DNA of 64,000 nt from Deinococcus actinosclerus (GCF_001507665.1 NZ_CP013910.1:2231501-2295500), one strand, 5' to 3'. Shown: positions 49,257 to 60,856, counted from the stretch's first letter. Notes: generated by a model not told the origin, from the letters alone. A program made the numbers and translations.

Positions 49257-50336
49257 TCAGCACCCCGGCCCGGCGGGCGGCGTCCACTCGCGCAGCGCCT
49301 CCTGGCCCAGCAGGACGCGCCCGGCCCCCTCGGCCAGGGCCTCAAGTTCCAGCTCGCCGGGAATCACGAACACCGGGGCGATCCACGCGACGCGCCGCTC
49401 GATCCGGTCCACGAGTTCGTCCCAGCGGGCGATGCCGCCGGTCAGGACGATGGCGTCCGGGCGGGCGCTGAGCGCGCCGGTCTGCTCGCCGATGGCCTTG
49501 GCGGCCTGATGCACGAACGCGGCGGCGACGATGCTGACGTCCGGGTCGCCCAGGCTGCGGCCCTCCAGTTCACGCAGGTTCGCGCTACCGGTCAGGGCCA
49601 GGAAGCCGCTCTCGGCAGCGAGGTGATGCAGGGTCTGCTCGCCCAGCTGCGCGTGCAGGCGCAGCAGGTCCCGCGCGGGGACCGGGCCGCTCTGGCGCGC
49701 GCCCATCGGGCCGCCGTTGGCGCCGCTGCCCGTGGTGTCGATGGCGCGTCCGGCCTCGAAGGCGGTCACGCTGGTCGTGGCGCCCAGGTGCGCGACGACC
49801 ACGCGGGCGTCCTGGAAGCGTTTGCCGACCTCGTACGCGGCGCGGCGGGCGACCGCTCGGGCGTTCAGCGCGTGGAATTCCGCGCGGCGGTTCACGCCCC
49901 GCAGGCCGGTGGGGCGCGCCTCGGGCAGCAGTTCGTCCGCGCTCTGCGGGTCCACGATGAAGGCGGGCACGCCGCGCGCCTTCGCCACGGCCAGGGCCAG
50001 CGGGCCGCCCAGGTTCGGGGGGTCCTGCCCGGCGTCGCAGGCCAGCGCGAAGGCGGCGAGTTCCTCAGTGACGCGGTACGTGCCGGTCGTGACCCGCCCG
50101 ATGAATCCGCCGCGCCCCACCACGGCGTCCGGCGCGGGCCAGTCTGCGGTCAGGGCCAGCACCTGCCGGGTGAGGTCGGGCAGGTCCCCGGCGGTGGGGG
50201 GGGCGTCCAGCGACAGTTCGGCGCGCGTCAGGCTCAGGCGCAGCTGTCCCGGCAGGGCGGGGTTCTCGCTGGGCTCGATCTGGGCGCAGGCGAGTTTCAC
50301 GCCGCTGGTTCCGGGATTGATCACGTGGGCGATCAC
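49257..50336 (-). CDS. buk: Butyrate kinase-like acetokinase-family protein
   Basis: A 359-residue ASKHA acyl kinase. The N-terminal phosphate loop INPGTSGVKLA, VVGRGGFIGRVTTGTYRV, VVAHLGATTSVTAFEAGRAIDTT and DAIVLTGGIARW match butyrate kinase rather than acetate kinase. It would interconvert butyryl-phosphate and butyrate with ATP. No phosphotransbutyrylase gene is adjacent. TACGCT lies eight bases before GTG/ATG start 50336. Confidence 0.85.
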   Translation of the reverse strand: MIAHVINPGTSGVKLACAQIEPSENPALPGQLRLSLTRAELSLDAPPTAGDLPDLTRQVLALTADWPAPDAVVGRGGFIGRVTTGTYRVTEELAAFALACDAGQDPPNLGGPLALAVAKARGVPAFIVDPQSADELLPEARPTGLRGVNRRAEFHALNARAVARRAAYEVGKRFQDARVVVAHLGATTSVTAFEAGRAIDTTGSGANGGPMGARQSGPVPARDLLRLHAQLGEQTLHHLAAESGFLALTGSANLRELEGRSLGDPDVSIVAAAFVHQAAKAIGEQTGALSARPDAIVLTGGIARWDELVDRIERRVAWIAPVFVIPGELELEALAEGAGRVLLGQEALREWTPPAGPGC

Positions 50337-50409
50337 AACGCCGCAGCGTACCAGATCAGGCGGTGATCAGACCGGGACAGGCTGCCCGCCTCACCGGCAC
50401 AGGCAGAAG

Positions 50410-50452
50410 GGACGGGCGGGAGCGCCCCGTTCCCGGAGGCTCCCGCCTGTCC
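50410..50452. terminator. Hairpin downstream of hpf
   Basis: A 14-pair stem with one G-T pair (50410-50423 and 50439-50452), 15-base loop, 26 bases past the hpf stop on the minus strand. No T run, so efficiency is uncertain. Confidence 0.55.
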
Positions 50453-50477
50453 CTGCGTCAGGCCAGCTGCCTGCAGG

Positions 50478-51050
50478 TCAGCTGGGTTCGATCAGGCCGT
50501 AGTGGCCGTCCTTGCGGCGGTACACGACCCCGCAGGCGTTCGTGCGCATGTTCATGAACACGTAGAAGTCGTGCCCCAGCGCCTCCATCTGCGCCACGGC
50601 GTCTTCGGGGCTCATGGGGCGCAGGTCGAAGCGTTTCTGCCGCACGATCTCGGGCGCGAACTCGGTCACGTCGTCCATCCCGGCGTTCACGTCGGCCTCG
50701 GCGGGGCCGGGCTCGGGCTGGGGTGTGGCATCGTGGCGGTGCTTGAGGTAGCGGGTCTTGAATTTGCGCAGCTGGCGTTCCAGGACGTCGCTGGCCTTGT
50801 CGATCGCGGCGTACATGTCCGAGTGGTGTTCCTCGGCGCGGATGATGCCGCTGGGGACATTGAGCTGCACCTCGACGCGGTTGCGGCGCCCGGCGTCGCG
50901 CACGTCACGGACGGTCAGGGTCACGCGTGCATCGGTGATCTGGTCATTGAAACGATCCAGGCGCGTGAGTTTCTCCTCGACGTAATCGCGCATGGCATCG
51001 GTGATTTCAACGTTACGGCCAGACAGCTTGTAGATGTGCACGGCTTTCAC
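50478..51050 (-). CDS. hpf: Long-form ribosome hibernation promoting factor
   Basis: A 190-residue HPF. The N-terminal RaiA domain (about 1-105) has IYKLSGRNVEITDAMRDYVEEKLTRLDRF and ends at basic KFKTRYLKH; a linker (110-135) leads to the dimerising C-terminal domain with VRQKRFDLRPMSPEDAVAQMEALGHDFYVFMN. Long HPF makes 100S ribosome dimers in stationary phase and stress. A near-consensus promoter lies upstream. Confidence 0.95.
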   Translation of the reverse strand: MKAVHIYKLSGRNVEITDAMRDYVEEKLTRLDRFNDQITDARVTLTVRDVRDAGRRNRVEVQLNVPSGIIRAEEHHSDMYAAIDKASDVLERQLRKFKTRYLKHRHDATPQPEPGPAEADVNAGMDDVTEFAPEIVRQKRFDLRPMSPEDAVAQMEALGHDFYVFMNMRTNACGVVYRRKDGHYGLIEPS

Positions 51051-51092
51051 CTCTTCCTTTTCCCGGAGGAGTGGGTCGGGCTCCGGTGATTC

Positions 51093-51122
51093 ACTGTAGT
51101 CGCAAGGTCATGAGACTGTCAT
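51093..51122 (-). promoter_or_regulatory. Promoter of hpf
   Basis: On the minus strand ATGACA (51117-51122) lies 18 bases from TACAGT (51093-51098), 43 bases before the hpf start. Confidence 0.65.
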
Positions 51123-51243
51123 GCGAGCAGTTCACAGCGTCCCCCTCTTGTTTCGCGGTATGCTCCGGGGTAGAGCGCTCCCCCCATTTGCATGAAGGTG
51201 GCGGGGGCTGACCGGCGTGAGCCGCGCGCGCTAGCATGGGAGC

Positions 51244-51897
<654 letters not shown>

Positions 51898-51912
51898 CCC
51901 CGGCACGGACGA

Positions 51913-51941
51913 CGGGCCGCCCGGATCACCAGGGCGGCCCG
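51913..51941. terminator. Terminator between convergent TetR and CoA-transferase genes
   Basis: A perfect ten-pair stem (51913-51922 and 51932-51941) with a nine-base loop. Confidence 0.7.
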
Positions 51942-51953
51942 TTGCCGTTCGGG

Positions 51954-53320
51954 TTACAGCGCTTCCGTGAAGGCCGCGCCCGTGCTGGCGCGCACCTCGT
52001 CCAGGGTGGCGCCGGGCATCAGTTCGGTCAGGGTGAGCGTCCCGTCCCGGAACTCGAAGACGGCCCGGTCGGTGATGATCATGCTCACCGCGCCGCGCGA
52101 GGTCAGCGGCAGCGTGCACTCGGGGACGACCTTGGGCGTGCCGTCCGGGTCGGTGTGGGTCATCAGGACGATCAGTCGCCGCGCGCCGCTGGCGAGGTCC
52201 ATGGCGCCGCCCACACCCAGCAGCGGCTTGCCGGGCACCGCCCAGTTCGCGAGGTTCGCCTGCGAATCCACCTGCAACCCGCCCATGACCGCCACGTCCA
52301 CGTGCCCGCCGCGGATCATGCCGAAACTGTCGGCGCTGTCGAAGTAGCTCGCGCCGGGCAGGGCCGTGACCGGAATCTTCCCGGCGTTCACCGGGTAGTC
52401 CAGCGCGCCGCCCTGCTCGGGGGCGGGGCCGACGCCCAGCATGCCGTTCTCGGTGTGCAGGTTCACGCCGTGCTCCGGGGTGATCAGATCGGCGACCAGC
52501 GTGGGAATCCCGATGCCGAGGTTCACCACGTCCCCTCGCCGCAGCTCTTGCAGCGCGCGGCGGGCCATGTGCATGCGGGCCTCGTCCACCTTCTTGGCGC
52601 TGCCCTTCACGTCGGCGCTGCTGCCGAGTGCCTCGGCGGTCAGGGTCGCCTGTACGAGGTAATCCACGTACAGGCCCGGCGTGTGCACCCCCTCGGGCGG
52701 GATGGTCCCCACCGGGACGATCTCCTCGACCTCGGCAACCACGAGGTCGGCGGCGGTCGCCATGGCGCGGTTGAAGTTCTGCTCGGTCAGGCGGTACTGG
52801 AGGTTCCCCGCCTCATCGGCCCGCCACGCGCGCACGAACGCGACGTCGCCGCGCAGGGCGGGCACGAAGACCATCTCCCGGCCATTCAGGACGCGCACGT
52901 CCGCGTCCCCGGCGATGACGGTCCCGGCGGCGGTGGGCGTATAGAACCCGCCGATGCCGGCGCCCCCGGCCCGCAGCGCCTCGGCCAGACTCCCCTGCGG
53001 GATGAGCTGCACCTCCAGGCGGCCCTCCTGCGCGGCCGCCACCGCCTCACGGTTGCTCGTGAAGAACGACCCGATGGCCTTTCTCAGCTGCCCGTTCCGG
53101 AGAAGCCGCCCACCACTCAGGCCCGCCTCGCCCACGTTGTTCGCCACGTACGTCAGGTCGCGCACGTCCGTCTCGGCCAGCGCGTGCACGAGGTGCACCG
53201 GGTTCCCGGTCATGCCGAAGCCGCCCACCAGCAGCGTCTGCCCGGACTTCACGAGGGCCGCCGCCTCCAGCGCAGTGATGACCGGCACGTGCTTCAGACC
53301 CGTCGGGGGTGCCGTCGCGG

Positions 53321-53324
<4 letters not shown>
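51954..53324 (-). CDS. Fused A+B subunit CoA-transferase (SCOT-like)
   Basis: A 456-residue family I CoA-transferase with both subunits in one chain. The A part (about 1-225) has [25 protein letters not shown] and [16 protein letters not shown]; the B part (about 240-456) has [21 protein letters not shown] and [12 protein letters not shown] with the catalytic Glu. It moves CoA between short-chain acyl groups, such as acetoacetate and succinyl-CoA. It overlaps the thiolase stop by four bases, forming a ketone-body/short-chain fatty acid unit. Bacterial versions are usually two genes; the fused form is more like mitochondrial SCOT. Confidence 0.9.
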
Positions 53325-54606
<1,282 letters not shown>

Positions 54607-54742
54607 GGTCGGAAACCTCCGGGAATGCAGGCGGGAGGGCCTCCGGTCAGACTTCAGGGAGGCCCGGGGTGAGTGCAGTTGACGGCTGCATTCAAGCGCG
54701 CCCTGCCCCCGATTGGAAGGGCCGCCGGCCTGTCAAACGGAA

Positions 54743-54778
54743 CGCGGCCCCTGACACCTGAGAGGCGCGGGGGCCGCG
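54743..54778. terminator. Inverted repeat between thiolase and small hypothetical gene
   Basis: A perfect nine-pair inverted repeat (54743-54751 and 54770-54778, 18-base loop), 34 bases past the stop of the minus-strand gene at 54813. The long loop makes it a weak terminator candidate. Confidence 0.45.
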
Positions 54779-54812
54779 AACGGAGAGCGGATGTAAAGGA
54801 GGGCCTCGGAAT

Positions 54813-55007
54813 TCAGCCCAGGCGGCTGCGGCGCAGGCGGCCCAGCAGGGCGAACACCTGCCGCTGCTCCTCGGCGTGGATGGCGCGGCGGATCGCCTCA
54901 GGCGAGAGGGGGCGCAGATCGGTGGGACTGCTCACCACCGCCGGTACGGGCGTGTCCTTCTGCTCCTCCAGGTAGGGGGTGCCCCAGCGGCCCCATGTAG
55001 CGTCCAT
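54813..55007 (-). CDS. Small hypothetical protein
   Basis: A 64-residue protein beginning MDATWGRWGTPYLEEQ and ending QRQVFALLGRLRRSRLG, with no recognised domain. ATG 55007 is chosen because AAGGTGAGG lies three bases upstream; ATG 55028 is possible. The basic C-terminal helix could bind nucleic acid or membrane, but this is speculation. Confidence 0.55.
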   Translation of the reverse strand: MDATWGRWGTPYLEEQKDTPVPAVVSSPTDLRPLSPEAIRRAIHAEEQRQVFALLGRLRRSRLG

Positions 55008-55270
55008 ATCCCTCACCTTCCTGGTCATGAGCTCAGCCTAGTCATGTCACTCACACAATTCTCTGACGAAACCTGACGGGCTCACGCCGCGCAGGTGGCC
55101 TCCACCACGCCGTGGAGGGTGATCTTCGCGCCCACCCCCACGGGGCCCTTGTATGAGAATCACTTCAAGGCCGCCTACACACCTCGCCTCCCCGCCAGGA
55201 CGGCCAGAGTATCCTCGCGGGCACACAGGCCGCGCCCACCTCAACCCAGGCCGGCCGAAGGGAGACGCGC

Positions 55271-56902
55271 ATGACCATCACGCAAACGGCCGCCTGGAGC
55301 GCCCTGCTCGACCACCACCGCGCCCTGGAGGGCACCCACCTGCGCGACCTCTTCGCTCAGGACGCCGCGCGCGGCGAACGCCTGAGCGCCGAGGGCGCGG
55401 GCCTGTACCTCGACTACAGCAAGAACCGCGTGACCGACGAGACCCTGACCCTGCTCCTGAACCTCGCGCGTGAAACCGGCGTGGAAGCCAAGCGGGACGC
55501 CATGTTCGCGGGCGAGAAGATCAACGTGACCGAGGGGCGGGCCGTGCTGCACACCGCTCTGCGCGCCCCGGCCGGCGCGACTGTCCTCGTGGACGGCCAC
55601 GACGTCGTCCCCGACGTGCACGAGGTGCTGGGCCGCATGGCGGCCTTCGCGGATCAGGTGCGCGCCGGGACGTGGCTGGGCTACACGGGGCGGCCCCTGA
55701 AGAACATCGTCAACATCGGCATCGGCGGCAGCGACCTGGGCCCGGTCATGGCCTACGAGGCCCTCAAGCATTACGCGCAGCGCGACCTGACCCTGCGCTT
55801 CGTGTCGAACGTGGACGGCACCGACCTGACCGAGAAGACCCGTGACCTCAACCCGGCCGAGACGCTGGTCATCGTGAGTTCCAAGACCTTCACCACGCAG
55901 GAAACCATGGCGAACGCCCGCAGCGCCCGCGCGTGGCTCCTCGCGGCGCTGGGCGACGAGTCGGCCGTCGCGCGGCACTTCGTGGCCGTGTCCACCAACG
56001 CCGAGGCGGTCCAGCAGTTCGGGATCGACACCGCCAACATGTTCGGCTTCTGGGACTGGGTGGGCGGCCGGTACTCCATGGACAGCGCCATCGGCCTGAG
56101 CCTGATGCTCGCCGTCGGCCCCGCCGGGTTCCACGAGCTGCTTGCCGGCTTCCACGCCATGGACGAGCACTTCCGCACCGCCCCGCTGGAGAGCAACCTG
56201 CCCGCCCTGCTGGGCATGCTGGGCATCTGGTACAACAACTTCTTCGGTGCCCAGAGCCACGCCGTGCTGCCCTACGACCAGTACCTCGCGTACTTCCCCG
56301 CGTACCTGCAACAGCTCGACATGGAAAGCAACGGCAAACACATCACCCTGGACGGCAGGGCGGTGGACTACCAGACCGGCCCGGTCATCTGGGGGCAGCC
56401 CGGCACGAACGGCCAGCACGCCTTCTACCAGCTGATCCACCAGGGCACCAAACTCATCCCCTGCGACTTCATCGGCTTCTGCCAGACCCTCAACCCCCTG
56501 CCTCTGGAAGGCGGCGCGCCCCACCACGACCTCCTCATGGCGAACGTATTCGCGCAGACCGAAGCGCTCGCCTTCGGCAAGAGCCTCCAGCAGGTCCTGG
56601 ACGAGGGCGTCCCCGAAGACCTCGCCCCGCACCGCGTGTTCGACGGCAACCGCCCCACCAACACCATCCTCGCCGACCGCCTCACCCCGCACACGCTGGG
56701 CGCACTGATCGCCCTGTACGAACACAAGGTCTTCGTGCAGGGCGCCGTGTGGAACATCAACTCCTTCGACCAGTGGGGCGTCGAACTCGGCAAGGTCCTC
56801 GCCGGGAAGATCGTCCCCGAACTGCACGCGCCCGCAGCACCGGAGCTGCGCCACGACAGCAGCACCAACGCCCTGATCCGCCGCTACCGCGCCCGCCGCT
56901 GA
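55271..56902 (+). CDS. pgi: Glucose-6-phosphate isomerase
   Basis: A 543-residue isomerase interconverting glucose-6-P and fructose-6-P. It has [56 protein letters not shown] and the C-terminal signature from [21 protein letters not shown] to [15 protein letters not shown]. It links glycolysis with the glycogen and trehalose genes of the window. GGGAG lies seven bases before ATG 55271. A terminator follows the stop. Confidence 0.97.
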   Translation: MTITQTAAWSALLDHHRALEGTHLRDLFAQDAARGERLSAEGAGLYLDYSKNRVTDETLTLLLNLARETGVEAKRDAMFAGEKINVTEGRAVLHTALRAPAGATVLVDGHDVVPDVHEVLGRMAAFADQVRAGTWLGYTGRPLKNIVNIGIGGSDLGPVMAYEALKHYAQRDLTLRFVSNVDGTDLTEKTRDLNPAETLVIVSSKTFTTQETMANARSARAWLLAALGDESAVARHFVAVSTNAEAVQQFGIDTANMFGFWDWVGGRYSMDSAIGLSLMLAVGPAGFHELLAGFHAMDEHFRTAPLESNLPALLGMLGIWYNNFFGAQSHAVLPYDQYLAYFPAYLQQLDMESNGKHITLDGRAVDYQTGPVIWGQPGTNGQHAFYQLIHQGTKLIPCDFIGFCQTLNPLPLEGGAPHHDLLMANVFAQTEALAFGKSLQQVLDEGVPEDLAPHRVFDGNRPTNTILADRLTPHTLGALIALYEHKVFVQGAVWNINSFDQWGVELGKVLAGKIVPELHAPAAPELRHDSSTNALIRRYRARR

Positions 56903-56920
56903 CCCGCACCCACCCCCACC

Positions 56921-56949
56921 GCCGGAGGCTTCCGTTCGGAGCCTCCGGC
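56921..56949 (+). terminator. Terminator after pgi
   Basis: A perfect ten-pair stem (56921-56930 and 56940-56949) with a nine-base loop, 18 bases past the pgi stop, followed by GTCTCAT. Confidence 0.75.
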
Positions 56950-57052
56950 GTCTCATATCCCGAAAAGCCCACAGTTTCCAGACGGCGCCGCCTGCTATAC
57001 ATGCCCCTAGATCCCCCTCAACCCCCCGTTCGAAACCCCCCCAGGAGGCGCA

Positions 57053-59392
57053 GTGCGACTCACGCTGCAACCCACCCCCGAGCAGGCCCACGCCCTGAAC
57101 GACACCCGCACCCACGTCAGCCGACTCATGAACGGCCTGCTCGTGCAGGCCCGCCGTCACCCCGACACGCCCACCGACGACCTCCTGCACGCCCACCCCG
57201 ACGCCCCCACCCTGCCCCACGCCACCCGCCGCGCCGCCGCGCAGGCCGCACACAACGCCCGCCACAACACCCGCGGCGGCCTGAAAGGCGAGAGCTACTG
57301 GCTCGACGCCCGCAGCCTGCGCCTCAACCCCGACACCGGCCACGTCACCCTCTGGACCCTCCAGGGGCGCCACACCATCCCCACCCGGCTGGGCAACTAC
57401 CAGCGCCACCTGCTCAAATCCGGCCGCGTCCAGGGCGGCCGCGTCACCCAGGCCCGCAACGGCGACTGGTACGTCAACGTCCAGCTCGACACCCCCGCCG
57501 CCCCCACCCGCCCGAAAGCAGGCGCCGATCCCCTGGCCTCCCGCACCGACCAGCTCGAACGGGAGGGGAAATACAGCGACATCGTCCGCCTCCTGCGCCG
57601 CCGCACCCTCACCTCGAAACAGAAGGGACAGCTCGCCCTCTCGCTGCTGGAAACCGGGGAGACAGACGCCGCAGAGATCCTTCTGCTGCGCGCGGCGGGT
57701 GACCACTATGCCGATGCCCGGATCCACCTGGGACTCAGCCTGCTGGCCGCCATGCGCAGCGATCCTGAAGCCCGGCTGGCTCATGCACGGCGCGGCCTGG
57801 ATGCCAATCCGGATCAGGTGACGCGCTGGTGGCTGATCTGCTCACAAGCACGCGCTCTGGTGGAGCTTGGCAGCTCATCAGAAGCGCAGGAACTCATGGC
57901 CAGCGTCCTGGAGGAGATTCCGGTTTCAGAATTGCGGTCAAGAGCACGCGCGCTGTACTTTGCACAAAATGTGAGCGCGTCCATGGATGATTTTGAGTCC
58001 CAGGATCGCTATGCACGTGAAGCTCTGCGCTTATTTGATCTTCTGGGTGGTCATAGTGAAAGCCTGTCACTAAGGATGGACCTGGGATACCGCCTCTTCT
58101 TTGAGGGACGCCCGGAAGAATCGCTCAGTATGATTCATGAGGTTTTACGGCGAGCCGAAGAATCAAATGACCACCGCCGCGACACCACACATCTCATCCT
58201 GGGAGAGTTGTATCTTTTACAGGAGAAATTTGATACTGCACTTCACCATCTTGATCTCTCGATAGAAACCCAGAGCGTACAGGGGAGCGACCGTCTCAAT
58301 GTACTGGCCCGAGCATTCAGAGCTGAATGCCTCTGGAGAACCAGCAAAATAGACCTCAATACATTTGAACGCCAGATAGATTCTCTGAATCCAAAACAGG
58401 AATTTGATTACATCGCACAGTCTTTCTATTCAGGATTAATCCACACAGAAAATAGGAATTATAATCTTGCCTTGCCAAAATTCGAAGCCGTGATTGATGG
58501 TGTGGCCTTATTAGATGGTTTCAGACTACGCGCTCATGCATTCAGGACGTTCTGCCGATGGTCAACCCATGCACCATTGGAGCAAGCCAGCACCGAACTA
58601 ATCGAAGTGCTGTCCCGCATTGGCGGCGAACTGGCACTCGCCATCGATACAGACCGGCTCGCTCCCCTGTATGCGGCCTTCGCGGAACTTAAACTGGGCG
58701 GCGGTGCCGCGCGCCGTCTCGCGCTTCGCGCAAGGCCCGTCTTGAGGGTCACGCTGCTGGGTCAATTCACCCTTACTGTCAACGGCACAGAAGTACCAAT
58801 CCGACTCAAGAAATCGCGTGAACTCTTAGCTTTCCTGTGTCTGAATGGTTCAGCCACACGCGACCAGTTGATGACCGCTCTTTGGAATGGAGAGATGCGG
58901 AGCGAATTGAATTCTTATTTCAAGCAGGCACTTCACGGCCTCCGGCAGGCACTCAAGCCGTTTCTTGGCATTCAAGATCCGCTGCCCTTAGCCGGCGGTG
59001 TCTACCGCCTGGCTGAAAAATTCGAAATTCGCTGCGACGCGACAGCCCTCCAAAACTGGCAACAGGCCAGCAGCGCCGTAGATAAACATAGGCTGGCCGA
59101 CTCCTACCCTGGTGCACTTCTGCCGGAAGCCGAAACTGAATGGGCGACTGAAACACGCGAATTTCTGGAGAATCAATGGCTTGCGCTTGTCATGGCGGTC
59201 GGTAGCGAGATTGAAGTGACTGACCCTGTAGCGGCCGCACACCTGTATCTCAAAGCTACCCATCTCAACCCCCTCTTTGAATCAGCCTGGAGCGCAGCTA
59301 TCACCGCCTATGCGAAAGCCGGGCTCTCACATCTCAGCCAGCACACCAGATCGACCGCAAAACGCGTTCTGAACGGCGAAATCTCTCATTAG
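57053..59392 (+). CDS. Chimeric regulator: nuclease-less TnpB-like N terminus, TPR region, C-terminal SARP/BTAD domain
   Basis: A 779-residue protein with no equal elsewhere in the window. Residues 1-150 resemble the N-terminal part of IS605-family TnpB: MRLTLQPTPEQAHALNDT, then FKGESY-like LKGESYWLDARSLRLN and the beta-rich QGGRVTQARNGDWYVNVQLD; RuvC and zinc domains are absent. Residues about 165-550 form helical TPR-like repeats. Residues 565-645 are a winged helix (VLRVTLLGQFTLTVNGTEV...SRELLAFLCLNG), followed by a BTAD-like segment to the end, as in SARP activators. G+C is high to about 57700, then falls markedly. GGAGG is five bases before GTG 57053. DNA binding is a strong inference; the N-terminal role is unknown. 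Confidence 0.8.
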   Translation: MRLTLQPTPEQAHALNDTRTHVSRLMNGLLVQARRHPDTPTDDLLHAHPDAPTLPHATRRAAAQAAHNARHNTRGGLKGESYWLDARSLRLNPDTGHVTLWTLQGRHTIPTRLGNYQRHLLKSGRVQGGRVTQARNGDWYVNVQLDTPAAPTRPKAGADPLASRTDQLEREGKYSDIVRLLRRRTLTSKQKGQLALSLLETGETDAAEILLLRAAGDHYADARIHLGLSLLAAMRSDPEARLAHARRGLDANPDQVTRWWLICSQARALVELGSSSEAQELMASVLEEIPVSELRSRARALYFAQNVSASMDDFESQDRYAREALRLFDLLGGHSESLSLRMDLGYRLFFEGRPEESLSMIHEVLRRAEESNDHRRDTTHLILGELYLLQEKFDTALHHLDLSIETQSVQGSDRLNVLARAFRAECLWRTSKIDLNTFERQIDSLNPKQEFDYIAQSFYSGLIHTENRNYNLALPKFEAVIDGVALLDGFRLRAHAFRTFCRWSTHAPLEQASTELIEVLSRIGGELALAIDTDRLAPLYAAFAELKLGGGAARRLALRARPVLRVTLLGQFTLTVNGTEVPIRLKKSRELLAFLCLNGSATRDQLMTALWNGEMRSELNSYFKQALHGLRQALKPFLGIQDPLPLAGGVYRLAEKFEIRCDATALQNWQQASSAVDKHRLADSYPGALLPEAETEWATETREFLENQWLALVMAVGSEIEVTDPVAAAHLYLKATHLNPLFESAWSAAITAYAKAGLSHLSQHTRSTAKRVLNGEISH

Positions 59393-59499
59393 CCCAGCTG
59401 TAACCGTACGACATTGAAACCAGACCAGACACATTGGCCATCAGTTAACCGGGTATGCGCCACACTGAGCGCAGTCAAAAGGACCGGAGGTTAGAGGAT

Positions 59500-59637
59500 A
59501 TGAAGAGTGTTCTAGGACGTAGCGTTATTCTTGTCTTGTTCCTTTTTACACAGGTCAAGGCTGCGCCCGATCTCCACGCTGCGTTTGACTGCTGCATCAC
59601 CGGTCAAGGGCCAGCGACCCTCAAGACTACCAAATAA
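59500..59637 (+). CDS. Candidate small secreted peptide (45 residues)
   Basis: Starting at ATG 59500, a 45-residue peptide has a short basic N terminus (MKSVLGR), a hydrophobic core (SVILVLFLFTQV), an Ala-x-Ala-like cleavage region (VKAA) and a ~24-residue tail with adjacent cysteines (DCCITGQG). This is a signal-peptide layout. GGAGG and AGAGGA lie upstream. It follows the TPR regulator on the same strand by 107 bases, in AT-richer DNA. A longer frame begins at 59455. Expression is unproven. Confidence 0.45.
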   Translation: MKSVLGRSVILVLFLFTQVKAAPDLHAAFDCCITGQGPATLKTTK

Positions 59638-59799
59638 CTTCACCTTCTTCGTTCGCGGTTTTGAGTCGAGCGTCTCCTCCAGCGTCTTCCCGATTCGTTT
59701 TCCAGCTCGTCATCTTGTTCGTCTTCTTCAGCGTTTTCTCTTCCGTCTTCTTTCGTTTTCTCTGACTCTGGGGGTTCCGGGCGCGCAGCCGGAACCCCC
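59638..59799. other. Pyrimidine-rich tract followed by a strong hairpin
   Basis: From 59638 to 59767 the plus strand is heavily C/T-biased with repeated CGTCTTC and CGTTTTC units. It ends at a perfect 11-pair hairpin (59770-59780 and 59789-59799, eight-base loop) between the small peptide ORF and the convergent ppsR gene. The hairpin may be the terminator for both. Open frames here are low complexity and not credible genes. Confidence 0.6.
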
Positions 59800-59823
59800 G
59801 GCCGCGTGTGGGGCCGGTCGTGC

Positions 59824-60663
59824 TCAGCTGGGCATGGTCGGCCCTGCTCTTTCCTGGCTGGCGCGCAGGGCGCTGAGGATGGCGGCGGCGATTTCCTCGA
59901 CGCTGGCGCTGGTGGTGTCGCGGACAGGAAGGCCGGCACGCTGGAAGAGGCGCTCGGCGCGGCGGACCTCGTGTTCGCACTGTTCGAGGCTGGCGTAGCG
60001 GCTGCCGGGTTTGCGCTGAGTGCGGATGGCGTGCAGGCGGCGGGGGTCGATGGTCAGGGCGTGGAGTTTATGCCGGTGCGCTTCGAGCGGCAGGGGCAGG
60101 CCGGTGCGCTCGAAGTCGTCCTCGGCCAGGGGGTAGTTGCTGGCGCGGACGCCGTGCTGGAGGGCCAGGAAGAGGCTGGTGGGGGTCTTGCCGGCGCGGG
60201 AGACGCCCACCAGGATGACGTCGCTGTGGGCGTACTGTTTGTCGCCGATGCCGTCGTCGGTGGCGAGGGCGAAGTCGAGGGCGTCCATGCGGGAGAGGTA
60301 GGCTTCGCTGTCGTGCATGTCGTGGTGCCGGCCGATCTGACGGACGGCGGGCAGGCCGAACTGCCGTTCGAGCACGCTCAGGCCGGGGCCGAGCAGGTCG
60401 AAGACCTCGGCGGGGGCGGTCTGGAGTTCGCGCAGGACGTCCGGCTGGGTGACGGTGGTGAAGATGATGGGCTGTTCACCGCGCCCGAACAGGGCCGTGA
60501 CCTCGCGGCAGACGGCGCGGGCGGCCTGAAGGTCGGCGGTGAAGGGTCGGCGCAGGTAGCGCAGGGGCTGATCGGGGAAGTGGGCCAGGAGGGCGCGGGC
60601 CATGTTCTCGGCGGTCAGGCCGGTGTGGTCGCTGACGATCAGGACGGTGCGGGGGTCGGGCAT
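59824..60663 (-). CDS. ppsR: PEP synthase regulatory kinase/pyrophosphorylase
   Basis: A 279-residue DUF299 protein, bifunctional regulator of phosphoenolpyruvate synthase (ADP-dependent phosphorylation, Pi-dependent dephosphorylation). It has [23 protein letters not shown], the P-loop-like [20 protein letters not shown] with conserved Ser/Arg, and [12 protein letters not shown] synthase is not in the window. It is monocistronic and convergent with the peptide ORF. Confidence 0.93.
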   Translation of the reverse strand: MPDPRTVLIVSDHTGLTAENMARALLAHFPDQPLRYLRRPFTADLQAARAVCREVTALFGRGEQPIIFTTVTQPDVLRELQTAPAEVFDLLGPGLSVLERQFGLPAVRQIGRHHDMHDSEAYLSRMDALDFALATDDGIGDKQYAHSDVILVGVSRAGKTPTSLFLALQHGVRASNYPLAEDDFERTGLPLPLEAHRHKLHALTIDPRRLHAIRTQRKPGSRYASLEQCEHEVRRAERLFQRAGLPVRDTTSASVEEIAAAILSALRASQERAGPTMPS

Positions 60664-60856
60664 GGGTTCAGCGTGACATGCGCCGCGCGCAGGAGAGGTG
60701 TGGTTCAGGCTGATTGGACGGCCGGGTGCGCCTGGGCAGGGCGACGGGAAGCCCGTCAGCGGCGGGGCGGCGCCCCCATCGTTCGTTCACGCTTCGCCGC
60801 TCCCCTACCGCCTCATGCTCCTGTCTGGCATGGTGTCAGGCACGCAGGGAGGCATC

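Noticed and set aside
55082..55153. Short minus-strand frame ending AKITLHGVVEATCAA
   Set aside because: Only about 24 residues, no start with ribosome-binding site, no recognisable family; possibly a gene remnant but unsupported.
59640..59980. Charged low-complexity frames on the minus strand of the pyrimidine tract
   Set aside because: They arise from the purine-rich complement and overlap the ppsR 3' end; no start or domain support.
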